NCBI RefSeq assembly: GCF_905171775.1
Contig: NC_053500.1
Location: 130,815,330-130,879,329 of the forward strand
Direction of reading: 5' to 3'
Source: Rana temporaria
Lineage: Eukaryota; Chordata; Amphibia; Anura; Ranidae
DNA: 64,000 nucleotides
A program made the translations under genes and the position numbers. The notes under the pieces are model-generated. The model had not been told where the DNA came from. It did not search any database and saw only the letters and a program-made list of their open reading frames with translations. Shown here in pieces: positions 11,252 to 22,433 of this stretch. How positions within the stretch are numbered: position 1 is the first letter of the stretch; each line of letters opens with the position of its first letter.

Positions 11252-11604
11252 CATACCTCCCAACATTCTGAGATGGGAATGAGGGACACCTACTAGCAAA
11301 TGTATGTAGGCATAGGACACGCCTTCTGCCACACCCCCTTAAAGGAAAATTAACCCAAAAAAAGGTTAATTAAATCCATAGGGGCTTTTGTTTACCACTA
11401 CTATTCCTTTATATTGGCCTTTAAAATTTAAGAATGCAGCAATTTATAATTTGGATGAAAGGTTTAGCACTGAGAAACAGTTTTTGATAGATACAAAGTG
11501 CATTTTATATACAACTTTATAGATCAGACCAAAATGAGGGACAAATGAGGAGGAATGAGGGACAGAAGGACATTGCTCCAAATCAGGGACATTTGGGAGG
11601 TATG
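11252..11604. mobile_element. hAT-like element with CATACCTCCCAA ends
   Basis: Starts CATACCTCCCAACATT and ends CATTTGGGAGGTATG, so at least 10 terminal bases are perfectly inverted. GAAACC is repeated directly outside both ends (11246-11251 and 11605-11610). Sister copies are at 36984-37356 and, in reverse, 24886-25015. The inside has repeated ATGAGGGACA motifs and no coding capacity. hAT is my best guess because of end length and duplication size. Confidence 0.7.
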
Positions 11605-11610
11605 GAAACC

Positions 11611-12760
11611 TCCCAGTTCAGATCTGCAGCCAGTGATGACTGCTTGGTGTTAAATAAGGCCTCTTAGTGCTGCTGGGCAGGGTCTCCTCTTTGGTAGGGA
11701 GAAGGGGTGTGTGGCTGGGAAGGAGATACCATATAGTCTGGTGGAATAGTGTAGAATAAGGGAGTCTTCTGTACAGGGACATCACTAGTACCGGGCACCC
11801 AGAGCACATGCCACGCATCTACATTTGATTGTATCAGGTCCCCGATACCAGGATCATTCACCAATCCAGCAGCTGGCATCACTCCCAAGCAGCTGTCTGC
11901 GACAGTAGTAGAGTTCAGAGCCAGGGGAATGTAAACATTCCTTGTGACAGTAATAGGCAGTGACAAGTACTCTTATTGAGGGATCTGGGGGCTAAAAGCC
12001 CTTAAGTTCCTCCTTTGCACTTGAAAGTATTCAAAACACCAAGATCGGCATTTTTGAATACTTTCTATCTTTTAAAACGGGTGCCTCTAAGACTTCAGTA
12101 TTCCGGAAGTGATGTCATGAGATCACTTCTGGGTTACTACAGTCGAGTCTTCGGGTCTCCGGCCAGCCGGTGGACTTGTTGGCTGGTCGCTCGGGTCTCC
12201 TGTTGGGATGAGAGAGCCTGGGCAAGCGGCAGAAGGCAGCGGGGGCTGCTTAGCCGCATTGGTTGTTATCACAAGAAAGTAAGCTGCAGGCATCACCCTG
12301 GCACAACTACTTGAAGCCAAATGAAATACAGGTACATAATTTGATGGCAAGTGGACAATCACCACTGTTTTTTTTTTTTTTTTTTATTATATAAACAAAA
12401 AAAAGACCAAATATAAAAAAAAGAAAATTCTACTTTCTATTATAAAATATACACAAGAAAAATAAATAAAATTTCTATAAATATTTACACCAAAATGTAT
12501 TCTGCTACATGTCTTTGGTAAAAAGGAAATCTCAATAAGTGTATATTAATTGGCTTGTGTGAAAGTTATAGCGTCTACAAACTATGGTATATATATACTG
12601 GGATTTACGCAGCTATGACACTATACTGGTAATCTAAAGTATTTTACCTCGTGCCTGTGGGTTTATACAATGTGACAGAAAACTAAAAGAGCTGCTCTCC
12701 AATAGTGTAGGTGATCTTTACTATGGATAGTGAGAGTGTGTAAAGGGGCGCTATTATAAA
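11611..12760. other. Intergenic DNA with an AT-rich degenerate repeat
   Basis: 11611-12360 shows no recognised feature. 12368-12610 starts with a T run of about 19 and continues very AT-rich; segments such as GGTAAAAAGGAAATCTCAAT and TATAGCGTCTAC look like a decayed version of the TTAA-element core. No gene is supported. Confidence 0.4.
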
Positions 12761-13387
12761 TAACCTATAACCTCTCAACTGTGTTATTAATAAACGTGAT
12801 GACATAAAATGCAATAATTAGAGCATAGATATATAAAACCGTGAAATATTCATAAAGTACACATTAGCCAAAGTGATAATAAATGTCCTCTGGCACAGTT
12901 CATATAATCTTCTATAAAAAATCTTCAACATGGTAAGATGTGGGAGACCATCACCAGCTTAGCACATATCCAAGAACACCCTACTCACCAGAAGACCATG
13001 ACCCCTTTAGCTAAAAAGAGGGTCACTTGACGCTTAAATGATTGGGTCGTGGATCCTATTTGGTTTATCTCTGAATTGGGTCAGGAATATCTCCTCTTCT
13101 CCTCCTCTTCACCATAATGTCACAATAAAATAAGATTCATGCGCATTTCCGGTCATGTCTGGGTCCCAGGCCCAAGACAAGTCAGTTCCCCACTTTATAA
13201 GCGAATGGGAGAGCGAGATGGGTCATATCCCATGTTACTGCGTGTTAAGTAAATGTTTGGTAGGAGACGATTTACACTTTTCAGACTGTTACAGCATGAA
13301 AAATGTGCTATCTCCATTACAACCCCTACTTTTATCGAAGGTGCGCTCCCATCTCATACTTTATTCTGAGCATGCGCGGGTTTCTTA

Positions 13388-13612
13388 GCATACACACGAT
13401 CGTGTTTCTTGTCCTAAACCAGCCCGACGAGGAACACGACGAGGAAATTGAGACTCCCGTCGAGGAAACTTGTTCTCTTTTTTTTCTCGTTGAGTTCCTC
13501 AACAGTTTTCTTGATGAAAAACATACACACGACCGTTTTCCTCGGCAAAAAAGCTCTGCCACCAAGTTTCTTGATGGATTCTGTCGAGGAAAACGGTCGT
13601 GTGTACGAGGCC
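13388..13612. mobile_element. Harbinger-like MITE in the loop of an inverted repeat
   Basis: Begins near ATACACACGATCGTG and ends GGTCGTGTGTACGAGGCC. Multiple internal TCGACGAGG / CCTCGTTG inversions make it highly self-complementary. It belongs to the same group as 5123-5403. The 3-bp duplication is unclear (TTAGC on the left, AAAG on the right). Confidence 0.6.
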
Positions 13613-13782
13613 AAAGGGGTCATGGTCTTCTGGTGAGTAGGACATCATGCTGAGCACTTCGGGGTGTTTTTGGATATGTGCTAAGCTGGTGATGGTCTCC
13701 CACATCCTACCGTGTTAAATATTTAATATAGAAGATTATTTGAACTGCTCCAGAGGACATTTTTTTATAACTTTGGCTAATG

Positions 13783-14324
13783 CAGTGGTTCTCAACCTGG
13801 GGGTCGGGACCCCCTCGGGGGTCAAATGATGATTTACCAGGGGTCACCGAATCCTGGGCTGTTCCTGAAGCCCGTATCACTCTCCCAGCATTTTTTCAGC
13901 CACCCAGCAGGGCTATCCCTGGAGCCCACAGCTGCCCACTCAGCCTCTTCGCAGGCGCCCATTCAGTTTACGGGCATGGCTGGGGGGCAAAGACTAGAGG
14001 TCAGCTGACTGGTGCGGATTATGAAGTGGGAGGGGCTGGAGGAGACCCTATCTCCTGATTTCGGCATAGGTGTCACTGCTACGAGACACCACAGAGCTGG
14101 AGACACAGTGAAGCCGGAGACAATGAGTTACACTACCTGCGATTTATAGTTGCCAATACAAGGACTCAGGGAGCGCTAAATGTCTGTGGGTTAGGAGCTT
14201 AAATTTCCTGTCTCGCCTTGGGTGCTGACAACCCACGCTATGAAAATAATTTTACTGTTAGGGGTCCCCACAACTTGGGAAATTTTATCAAGGGGTCACG
14301 GCCCTAGAAGGTTGAGAACCACTG
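13783..14324. mobile_element. hAT (Charlie-like) non-autonomous element
   Basis: 542 bp, starting CAGTGGTTCTCAACCTGGGG and ending AAGGTTGAGAACCACTG. It is flanked by a perfect 8-bp duplication GGCTAATG (13775-13782 and 14325-14332). The CAGTGGTTCTCAA end with 8-bp duplication is characteristic of hAT-Charlie-type transposons. No transposase frame. The opposing arm of the surrounding inverted repeat has the uninterrupted site CTTTGGCTAATGTGT in inverse form. Confidence 0.9.
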
Positions 14325-14472
14325 GGCTAATGTGTTGCACTACCAATTTAGCACTTTGCACTTTATAAATATTTCACGGTACAGTATTATATATCTACGC
14401 TCTAATTGTTGCATTTTATGTCATCACATGTTTATTAATAACACAGTTGAGAGGTTATAGGTTATGGGATCA

Positions 14473-15289
14473 GAAATAAAAGCAGAACCTTATCTGGGTG
14501 GCTACAGGTCAGCTTTAAAATGTTGTGAAATGTTTGGCATTATGATGTCAAGGAGGAGTGGAGTCTAAGGTGTTTTGCTAAAAGCGTCTCCATATGAATT
14601 AATGCAGACCTCCTCTACCGTCGGTGAGATTACACTATTCTCAACTGTTCCGGCTGTTTACACATACCAGCATTCGATGTGACTGCTTCTTTGTAGCGGG
14701 CTGTTTACACAAATTTATTTTGGGAAATTCCACTAGACTGGACCAAGATTTCCTCATAAATCATTGAATCTACTGCTTGTGTGCTGATAAAATCAGGCTA
14801 GTCATTCATTCTTCTCGGATGGCCATTAGAGAACAAGCAATTTGTTGCGCTCGACAAGCGCGCCGAATATTCTCAGTCCTCGGCTGGGCTAACCCAATGT
14901 AAAGCTTATATGTTGGAAGAAGTAGGGTTATATATTAAAAAAAAAAAAAAAACTAAAAGGAAATGCTTGGGGTTTGTGTGGTCCCAATACCTGGGAAATT
15001 TGTGGCTTGAGATGCCCGATTGGGATGATTTGAAAATGGCGGCACGCCAGACGTGAGGCTGCTGTCTACAAGCCTCGGTCCCGCTGTCACCGCCAACATT
15101 CCTTTGACATTTAGCTTGTGTAATTATCCTGTCAAGTACGCTTAATAATAATAACACTGGTTAAGCTGGCGCAAGTGTGGATTTGAGATAGTGAAGTGTA
15201 GTACAAGACTGACATATTTGTTTAAAGATACAAAAAAAAATCAGTTTTTCTTTATTTTATTCAGTTTCATGGAAAAGGAAAAGCATATT
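14473..15289. other. Single-copy-looking stretch, possible regulatory DNA
   Basis: No gene or recognised repeat. 14560-14900 has balanced composition and contains CATATGAATTAATGCAG and TGATAAAATCAGG, the sort of homeodomain and POU-like words common in vertebrate conserved non-coding elements. There are short A runs near 14937 and 15230. Function is inference only. Confidence 0.35.
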
Positions 15290-16115
15290 AAAATGTTACC
15301 AAACCCAGAACCTGCATTCACTATATCTGGTCTCCCACAGTACACAGCACATGGACATCCAATAGTTTTAGTAAATTTAAACGGCTAAATACCTTTTTTC
15401 ATCTGCAGTATATAGCAGTCTTGCAAACTTCTATCAGTGTCTGGTTAAAGCTTGTAGGAGGAGTTTTCATTCTCCCCTGACTGTCCTTTGAGGCTGCATG
15501 ACCCCTGACCCTCTGTCTGGACAGTGCTGATTGGCCCTGTGCTGATCACATTATTATCATTATTTCAGTTACTTATATAGCGCTGTCAATTTACGCAGTG
15601 CTTTCCATATACATTGTACAGTCACATCAGTCCCTACCCTCAAGGAGCGTACAACCTAAGGTCCCTAACCCACATTCATGCATATACTAGGGCCAATTTA
15701 GACAGGATCCGATTAACCTACCAGCATGTGGAAGGAAACCGGAGTACCCAGAGGAAACCCACGCAGGCACAAGGAGAACATGCAAACTCCAGTCAGATGG
15801 TGTCGCGGTCGGGATTTGAACCAGTGACCCTTTTTGTTGCTAGGCGAAAGTGCTAACCACTACACAAGAACGAAAGAAAGAAAGAAACAAACTCTGTAGC
15901 AATACACACCAAACTGAGCATGTGCAGCTTGTCCCCAAGCTTGTGTTCTATAAGGAGATGGTTTGGGGACTGTGGAAGAAGAGAAGGATCAGAGAAGTCA
16001 GGATCAAACAGCCTTTTTTTACACAATGCAGATGATTAACCCCTTAGGTTTCACAGTGAGTATAACAAGCATGATTTACTGCACATACAGACCAATTTTC
16101 TTGTTTTGGATTTAG
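15290..16115 (+). repeat. Dispersed repeat shared with 21798-22065, with a nested insertion
   Basis: 15298-15545 matches 21798-22060 closely: both carry TATATCTGGTCTCCCACAGT-like, TCTATCAGTGTCTGGTTAAA and GGACAGTGCTGATTGGCCCT segments. The family appears to continue at 15873-16115 (AACTGAGCATGTGCAGC, GGTTTGGGGACTGTGG). The intervening 15549-15872 is a separate insertion. Superfamily unknown; no coding sequence. Confidence 0.65.
15549..15872 (+). repeat. Widespread vertebrate dispersed repeat (AAACCGGAGTACCC motif)
   Basis: Contains TTATATAGCGCTGTCAATTT, GGAAACCGGAGTACCCAG, GAACATGCAAACTCC and GGGATTTGAACCAGTGACC, a signature I recognise from repeats in fish and frog genomes. The B-box-like phrase is part of this repeat, not a tRNA gene: no cloverleaf is present. 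It ends in a GAAA-rich tail near 15868-15888. Class left open. Confidence 0.55.
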
Positions 16116-16122
16116 TAACACT

Positions 16123-16929
16123 TTAACCACTTGCTGACCAGCCACCATCATAGGTTGGCTCCCCTGTGCGAATTGCCGTAGCTGTAACTACAGATCGGTC
16201 TCCTCACCCCAGACAGAATGGAGATCTGTCTGTTTATATTGACAGATATCTGTTCTATCTCTGTCAGGAGCGATCGCGGGTTCCTGGCGGACACGATGTC
16301 TCCTGACAGAGACAGAACAAAGATCTGTCAATGTAAACAGACAGATCTCGTTTCTGTCAGGGGTGAGGAGACCGATCTGTAGTTCCTAATGCTTTGGAGC
16401 AGCATTCGGTCTCCTCCCCCAGTCAGTCCCCTTCTCCACAGGTAGAAACACCTCCCTAGGGAACATATTTAACCCCTTGATCGTCCCCTAGTGTTGACCC
16501 CTGATATTTACACAGCGATCAGTGCATTTTTACAGCACTGGTCGCTGTATAAGTGTCAATGGTCTCAAAAAAGTGTAAAAAGTGTACGATCTGTCTGCCA
16601 CAATGTCACAGTCCTGCTTAAAATCGCAGATCGCCGCCATTACTATTAAAAAATCATAATAATAATAATGCCATAAATCTATACCCTATTTAATAGACGC
16701 TATAACTTTTGAGCAAACCAACTAATATGCGCTTATTGCGATTTTTTTTTTACCAAAAGGATGTAGAAGAATACATATCGGCCTAAACTGATGAAGAAAT
16801 GTGTTTGTTTGTTTTTTGGGATAATTATTACAGCAAAAAGTAAAAACATTTTTATTTTTTTTCAAAATCGTCTGTCTTTTTTTGTTTATAGTGCAAAAAG
16901 CAAAAAACGCAGATGTGATCAAATACCTG
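16123..16929 (+). mobile_element. TTAA element, right end missing
   Basis: Begins TTAACCACTTGCTGACCAGC. The GC-rich head has a long inverted pair (GACAGATATCTGTTC.., AACAAAGATCTGTC). The body carries the shared core: ATCGCTGTATAAG-type, GATCGCCGCCATTACTA, ATGTAGAAGAATACATATCG and GATCAAATACC motifs, in the same order as at 19835-20987. The similarity stops at 16929 where a tandem array begins, so the terminal repeat is lost. Confidence 0.75.
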
Positions 16930-16940
16930 GAGGGACCCTC

Positions 16941-17060
16941 TAGGTTGGTCCTGCCCTGATAGGTCCAGGTTGGTCCTGCCCTGATAGGTCCAGGTTGGTC
17001 CTGTCCTGATAGGTGCAGGTTGGTCCTGTCCTACTAGATCTAGGTTGGTGCTGCCTTATT
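16941..17060 (+). repeat. 25-bp tandem repeat, about 5 copies
   Basis: Units of AGGTTGGTCCTGCCCTGATA plus GGTCC are repeated head to tail; the last two are diverged. It begins where the preceding TTAA element breaks off, so expansion may have replaced or followed that element's end. Confidence 0.85.
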
Positions 17061-17093
17061 CGAAGACTGGTGGAGGTCTTTTTTTTCTAGTAA

Positions 17094-17519
17094 GGTCTCC
17101 TGCACACGGGGCAACTGAAGAACTTAAAGCCAGAACTGCTGGAAGGAAAATACGGCATAAAAACGTGCTAAAACCTGCGTATTGCACATGCATTGACGCA
17201 TCTATCATATGAACATAAATGCATTCTACTGGCCAAAATACAAATTTATTCTGGCTGTTGGAATGCATTCATACTCATGTTTTACACGTCTATGTGCTTT
17301 TAGATGCACTCTTCTGCATTTTTTTCTGCTGAAACGCTCCTCTCAAGGGCGCACCTTTTGTTTTTGTTTTTTTTCTGTCTGCTCCTCTTCTAATACACCT
17401 GTAAACACCTATTTGTGCATGGCCACATAAGCTTACATAGGGGTGCTTTTACAGGGTGAAAATAAATGCTCAATGCTTGTATAAGTAACATTTTTTGTAA
17501 GCTCCGTGTGCATGAGGCC
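17094..17519. mobile_element. MITE with GGTCTCCTGCACACGG ends
   Basis: Left end GGTCTCCTGCACACGG and right end CCGTGTGCATGAGGCC agree at 14 of 16 inverted positions. It is preceded by TAA, with CAA after the right end, so the duplication is imperfect. The terminus resembles the Harbinger-like group (GGCC..ACACACG). The interior repeats GCATTCTACTG / GAATGCATTC-type inverted words and is non-coding. Confidence 0.6.
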
Positions 17520-18440
17520 CAAATAATGTGGCCATATATAGCTATCCTATGTTATGGAGTACCTACTATCCCAGCTGTCATAACTTTCAATACCCCATCC
17601 AAGCCCTCCCTCCTTCTAATGCGGCAGCAGGGTGTCAGAGCAGTGTTTATGGTCCAGCAATATAAACACTGCAATTTTTGCTATGTGTCTGGCTGTCTTC
17701 TGTCCAGCACTGAATTAAGACCATTTCCAAAAACCAGCAGTTTATGCTACAATATCAAAATAAAACACATTTACAGTAGAGAGAGCAAGGGTTATGTAGC
17801 ACTGTATCTATCAGCATGACACGCAATGCATCATCAGTCTGGCTGTAGCAGAGGCAATCTGGCAAAGCCTAAAGATGAACTGGGACATGAAAGCCATTTA
17901 TACAATACAAAAGTGCAAGGGGCAATAGAAATGTGCTGATGAGTGCATTGTAAACCTTCCTACCTACACCTTGTGTTTTTTCACCTGTATGAGATTTGCA
18001 TTGAAAATGTCGTTGTTATGGTACACCAGCCCATAGTAGAGTAAATCTTCACATTGCTGTATCAGAAGATTCTGTTTTTGTTCAAACATGAGGCATGGCA
18101 CTGCACAGGTTAATGACCTCTGTTTGCAGTGTAAGAACTCTCACTTCCTGTGAAGAAACTACATATCCCGCAGGAGGCGCAGGAGTGCAGAGTCGCACGA
18201 GTGCCTGGCAGGATCGCTGATAATGGAGCTGGACTGGAACCCCTGAAGAGACTGCGGAGGAATGCCGGTACAAGAGAAGACCAGGAGTAGCGGTCAGCGG
18301 ATGGCAGGAACTGGCTTGGTACAGGAACACCACATACAGACGAGCAGGTGGAGCTGCAGATGGGATCGATACTCAGCAGGTCTCTGAAGGACTGGAGATG
18401 TAGCAGGTGCAGGCAGGCCAGGTCAAACACTGCCGGACAA
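17520..18440. other. Intergenic DNA, no feature recognised
   Basis: Frames at 17466-17819 and on the minus strand near 18082-18430 have no family features and no splice-like context. 18110-18430 is GA-rich on the plus strand and merges into a short tandem duplication. Confidence 0.35.
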
Positions 18441-18545
18441 GTGTAGGCTGAAGCGGAGTCAGGGTACAGGCCGGGTCAAACACTGGCGGACAAGTCAGGA
18501 ACAGAAGTGTAGGCTGAAGCGGAGTCAGGGTACAGGCCGGGTCGG
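18441..18545 (+). repeat. 66-bp tandem duplication in a GA-rich repeat
   Basis: GTGTAGGCTGAAGCGGAGTC occurs at 18441 and again at 18507, with the following CAGGGTACAGGCCGGGTC also repeated. The surrounding 18400-18720 keeps GGCCGGGTCA-like words, suggesting a decayed larger repeat of unknown class. Confidence 0.75.
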
Positions 18546-19834
18546 TATTAGGCTGGCAGCGAGGTAGCAGAGGGAGCAGGCAGATGCAAAGTCAAAACAG
18601 GCCGGGTCAGGTGCAGGCAGAAAGCAGGAGTGTCAAGGACAAGCCGGATCAGATAACAGGTATCAGATACTGGGGAACAGAACAGAAGGAACGCTGTAGA
18701 ACAGACAGCATCTGAGTCTGGGTACTGACCCAGTTTAAATGGCCTGTCTGGCGCCAAAAAAAAATTTGGGTTTACATCCACTTTAAACTTTTAAAAAAAG
18801 TGGGGAAAAAACTTTTATTGATGTAGAATGAAAAACTGCATTCATCTTACAAAGCTGAACTCTGAGTAGATATACTATATAATTGTTACTGTGGCTATAT
18901 GTATTCACAATGGATTTTGAAGAGAAAGGTTTTTTTTTTTTGTTTTGTTTTTCCTTAACTGAGTGAAATATGCTGGTGCCACACCAATAAATGATAATGT
19001 TCATAAAAAGTTGTGTGCGCAGTCCGTCTCGTGAGGTATCTCTTCAGAATAGAGACTTGGATGTTTGCCACAGACAAGCAGAAGCTGACTGGCTACTCCT
19101 TGCATAGCTGAATCCCCAGGAGTACCTTCTGTAAAGGGGAAACTTCTCTGTAGCCATCAGCGAGACACACAGGCAAATAATAAAATCCTCATGATTCAGT
19201 GCAAAAGGTAACCGCTGATGGCTCACGTCCCAGTGATTTGTGGGTAAGAGATATGCATACGGTCTGTCTCGCTGGAAAGATGGTATGGCGTGGAGAAAAT
19301 AATGGTACAGCATGAAAAAAAAAAACACTATTCCTGGAAGACACATTTTGGCCAAAACCCTTTCTTTCTGAGAAGCTGATGCTAGGCACACTTAGACACC
19401 CTATTTCATCGATACATTTCAGATCTGGCAGAGTATTAAAAGCGCTACTTATCAATCAAGACACTGTTTTCAGTAATGTGTATGGAAATGTGTAATCAAT
19501 ATCAAAGATCTCTGTTTTCCAATGTTGGCTCTGCATTGTCCACTCTCTACGAAGACTCCAATTGAAACAAATTCTTTCCATATTTTATTTTTATTTTTTA
19601 TGTTCAATCATTTTTATTGAAGTTTAAAAAAAAAAAAAAAAATAGATAAGTACAAAACCGTACAATAATTTTCTTCGGTCCATCTCAGCATACAATATGG
19701 GTTACATATGACAAAATGTTATCAGACGGTAGTCTAATGGATCTACTGCTCCCTGTCATTGGGAGTAGTGATAGCTGTCATGTCATAAATCGTGTATAAT
19801 AATAATAATAATAATAATGGCAGTGATAGCCCAT
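18546..19834. other. Intergenic DNA with a probable retroelement tail and ATA microsatellite
   Basis: Mostly featureless. Near 19600-19700, TTCAATCATTTTTATTGAAG followed by an A run of about 17 resembles the 3' end of a retroelement, but class and orientation cannot be fixed. An (ATA)n run lies at about 19797-19818. Confidence 0.35.
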
Positions 19835-20208
19835 CCCCCCCCACAGTTAGAATCACTCCCTAGGACACACTTATCCCCTTGATTGTCCCCTAGTGTTTAA
19901 CCCCTTCCCTGACAGTGTCATTTACACAGTAATCAGTGCATTTTTATAGCACTGATCGCTGTATAAATGACAATGGTCCCAAAATAGTGTCAAAAGTGTC
20001 CGATGTGTCCGCCATAATGTCGCAGTCACAATAAAAATCGCAGATCATCGCCATTACTAATAATTTTTTTTTTTTTAAAAAAGCCATAAATCTATCCCCT
20101 ATTTTGTAGACGCTATAAATTTTGCGCAAAAAAACAATATACGCTTTTTGCGTTTTTTTTAACCAAAAATATGTAGAAGGATACATATCGGTCTAAACTG
20201 AGAAAGTC

Positions 20209-20213
<5 letters not shown>

Positions 20214-20250
<37 letters not shown>
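20214..20250. repeat. (TA)n microsatellite
   Basis: About 18 uninterrupted TA steps inside the AT core of the TTAA element. The same core position is expanded in the element at 25016-25617, suggesting the core is prone to TA growth. Confidence 0.95.
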
Positions 20251-20253
<3 letters not shown>

Positions 20254-20296
20254 ATATATATTTTTTAGGGATATTTATTATAGCAAGAAGTTAAAA

Positions 20297-20749
20297 ATGC
20301 GCTAAATGACGTCGCAAGGACGTCATTGGTTTCGACATTAACGTAAATGGCGTCCAGCGCCATTCACGGACGACTTACGCAAACGACGTTAAATTTCAAA
20401 TTTCGACACGGGAACGACGGCCATACTTAACATTGGCTAGACCACCTAGAGGGCAGCTTTATCTTTACGCCGCCTATCTCTATGGAAACGGCGTATATTT
20501 ACTGCGACGGGCAAAGCGTACGTTCGTGAATCGGCGTAGCTAGTCATTTGCATATTCTACGCCGGCCGCAATGGAATCGCCACCTAGCGGCCGGCCTAGA
20601 ATTGCAGCCTAAGATCCGACTGTGTAAGTCACTTACACCTGTCGGATCTTAGGAAGATCTATGCGTAACTGATTCTATGAATCAGGCGCATAGATATGAC
20701 CTTCGTATCTCAGAGATACGCCGTCGTATCTCTTTTATGAATCAGGGCC
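20297..20749. mobile_element. CpG-rich MITE fragment nested in a TTAA element
   Basis: Begins abruptly at ATGCGCTAAATGACGTC (compare 62350-62360) and ends GAATCAGGGCC, the degraded family right end. It contains AACGTAAATGGCGTCCAGC and CCACCTAGAGGGCAGC. The left third is missing. It separates two parts of the TTAA element that are contiguous in other copies, so it is a nested insertion or its remnant. Confidence 0.75.
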
Positions 20750-20987
20750 ATTGCTTTTTTTTCAAAATGTTCGCTTTTTTTTGTTTATAGCGCAAAAAAT
20801 TAAAACTGCAGAGGTGATCAAATACCACCAAAAGAAATCTTTATTTGTGGGGAAAAAAAGGCGTCAATTTTGTTTGGGAGCCACGTCGCACGACCGCGCA
20901 ATTGTCAGTTAAAGCGACGCAGTGCCGAATCGCAAAAAGTGCTCTGGTCAGGAAGGGGGTATATTCTTCCGGGGCTGAAGCGGTTAA

Positions 20988-21797
20988 GCCTCCCTATTTT
21001 GCAATATAAGAGATTGAGAAATACTGTATGAAAAATAAAAGCTTATGTAGATAGTTATATATAATGAATGAAAGGGGGATTTGGGTCCAGTAGAAACCGC
21101 TGCAGGAAGCAGAATACAAATATGTATCACATTCCTTCGAGAAGCAGGTCAGTAATCCTGTCTGTTTCAAAGGCACTTGAAAGAAAGAGAAAAAGTCTTA
21201 AAGATTGATGGCACGTGGACTGTTTTGTTTAAATTTGATGTCCTCCAGTAAAGGAGAGTTCCACGTCCAACTCGCAATAGATAATTTCCAGATGTAAAGT
21301 CTGTTTTTCTGCTTTTCCTTTCTGATAAAGTACGTCAAGGCAATGCTGCAATCTGCCATACCGCCTTAAATAGGTAACAAAGTTATTAGAGGATTTCATC
21401 TCTCCAATGCAGAACTGAGATGTGATGACTTGACAATGGATTTATTGCTGGCAGTTAAAGGGCCACTATACCGAAATTACACCGCTTTCATAAACCCGCT
21501 TTATGTTAAAGAGGTTTTAACAGCATTCACGGATAAAAGTTTCAGGAGATTAAGAGAAAGGAAAAAAAAAAAGGATATATAAAACCACGATGGCATAGAC
21601 ATATAAATGTTTCCTTCAAATGTTTGTGAAATCTATATTTGCGGTAAAGAGTACATAAAACTGGTTATTAGCATACAAAGGGCACAATATAAAGCACTTA
21701 ATGCAAAATGTTAAACTGTGTAGAGTTAATAAACAACACATGCATCTAGACTTAAAGCAATATTAAATCTAAAAACAAAAATGTAATATATTGCAGC
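20988..21797. other. Single-copy-looking intergenic DNA
   Basis: No gene seen. 21230-21470 has balanced composition and the word GAGGATTTCATCTC; it then becomes AT-rich with an A run near 21565. A short GGAGAGTTCCACGTCC near 21252 hints at a remnant of the GGAGTTCCACC element group. Confidence 0.35.
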
Positions 21798-22065
21798 CTA
21801 CGAATGCTAAACCCAGGGCCCTGCATTCCCTATATCTGGTCTCCCCCAGTACACAGAACATGGAAATTCAATTATTTTATTAAGTATAAAATGCTAAATA
21901 CCTTTTTTTCATCAGCAGTATATAACAGTCTTGTGACTTCTATCAGTGTCTGGTTAAAGCTTGTAGGAGGAGATTTCATTCTCATCTGACTATCCTATGA
22001 GGCTGCAGAACCCCTGACCCTCTGTCTGGACAGTGCTGATTGGCCCTGTGCTGATTAAACATGTG
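21798..22065 (+). repeat. Dispersed repeat, second copy
   Basis: Matches 15298-15545 in order and sense, with the shared words CCTGCATTC, TATCAGTGTCTGGTTAAAGC and CAGTGCTGATTGGCCCTG. It lacks the later part seen at 15873-16115. The element is unclassified. Confidence 0.65.
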
Positions 22066-22252
22066 TGGTCCATTTAGTTCCGAATTAGAATAGTACCGAA
22101 TTAAAAAGAATCCGAAATGACAAAAAAAAAAATTGGTAGGAAATTTGCAGGAAATTCAAATTAGAATCATTTTCAAATACTTTTCGAATTCAAATACGTT
22201 TTGAATTTGATCTTGAATAAAAGTCCTTTATTGGTTACATGGGTACACGGGT

Positions 22253-22351
22253 ACAGGCTATATACTGAAGCGTTTCGGCTAAGAAGCCTTCATCAAAGCA
22301 TCATGCTTTGATGAAGGCTTCTTAGCCGAAACGCGTCAGTATATAGCCTGT
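22253..22351. repeat. 49-bp-arm hairpin with CCGAAACGCGT motif
   Basis: 22253-22301 and 22303-22351 form an almost perfect inverted repeat around one central base. The right arm reads GATGAAGGCTTCTTAGCCGA and then AACGCGTCAG. The CGAAACGCGT core resembles the TTTGAAACGCGTCGG blocks in 4449-6268 and TGTTTCGTCAGAC near 36725, suggesting one family of fold-back sequence. Confidence 0.85.
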
Positions 22352-22433
22352 GACTTTAAGGAGGGGTGGGCGCCTTCCAGGTTTACCTACCCTCTATCTG
22401 TCCATTAGAATGCATGTGCTTCTAATATGGAGG

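Larger units (their letters stand above)
12761..14464. repeat. Long inverted repeat with insertions in loop and right arm
   Basis: The left arm (12761-13008) is complementary to the right arm (13613-14464). Landmarks are TAACCTATAACCTCTCAACT against AGTTGAGAGGTTATAGGTTA, and CACCAGCTTAGCACATATCC against GGATATGTGCTAAGCTGGTG. The right arm is longer because a hAT element (13783-14324) landed in it; the left arm gives the uninterrupted version of that site. A Harbinger-like MITE lies at the edge of the loop. Confidence 0.85.
19835..20987 (+). mobile_element. TTAA element, left end lost, interrupted by CpG-rich DNA
   Basis: Carries the group core in the plus sense: CCCCTTGATTGTCCCCTAGTG, ATCGCTGTATAAATGACAAT, GTCCGATGTGTCCGCCATAA, ATGTAGAAGGATACATATCG. 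It then has a TA microsatellite, a CpG-rich fragment (20297-20749), and the group end GACCGCGCAATTGTCAGTTA.. finishing CTGAAGCGGTTAA at 20987. It is the reverse orientation of copies 1 and 2. The left terminal repeat is absent. Confidence 0.8.

Noticed and set aside
13155..13653. Overlapping 60-116-codon frames
   Set aside because: They lie in the loop and the self-complementary MITE of the 12761-14464 inverted repeat; frames on both strands mirror each other.
15780..15860. tRNA-like B box (GGATTTGAACC)
   Set aside because: No matching A box or cloverleaf; the phrase belongs to a dispersed vertebrate repeat.
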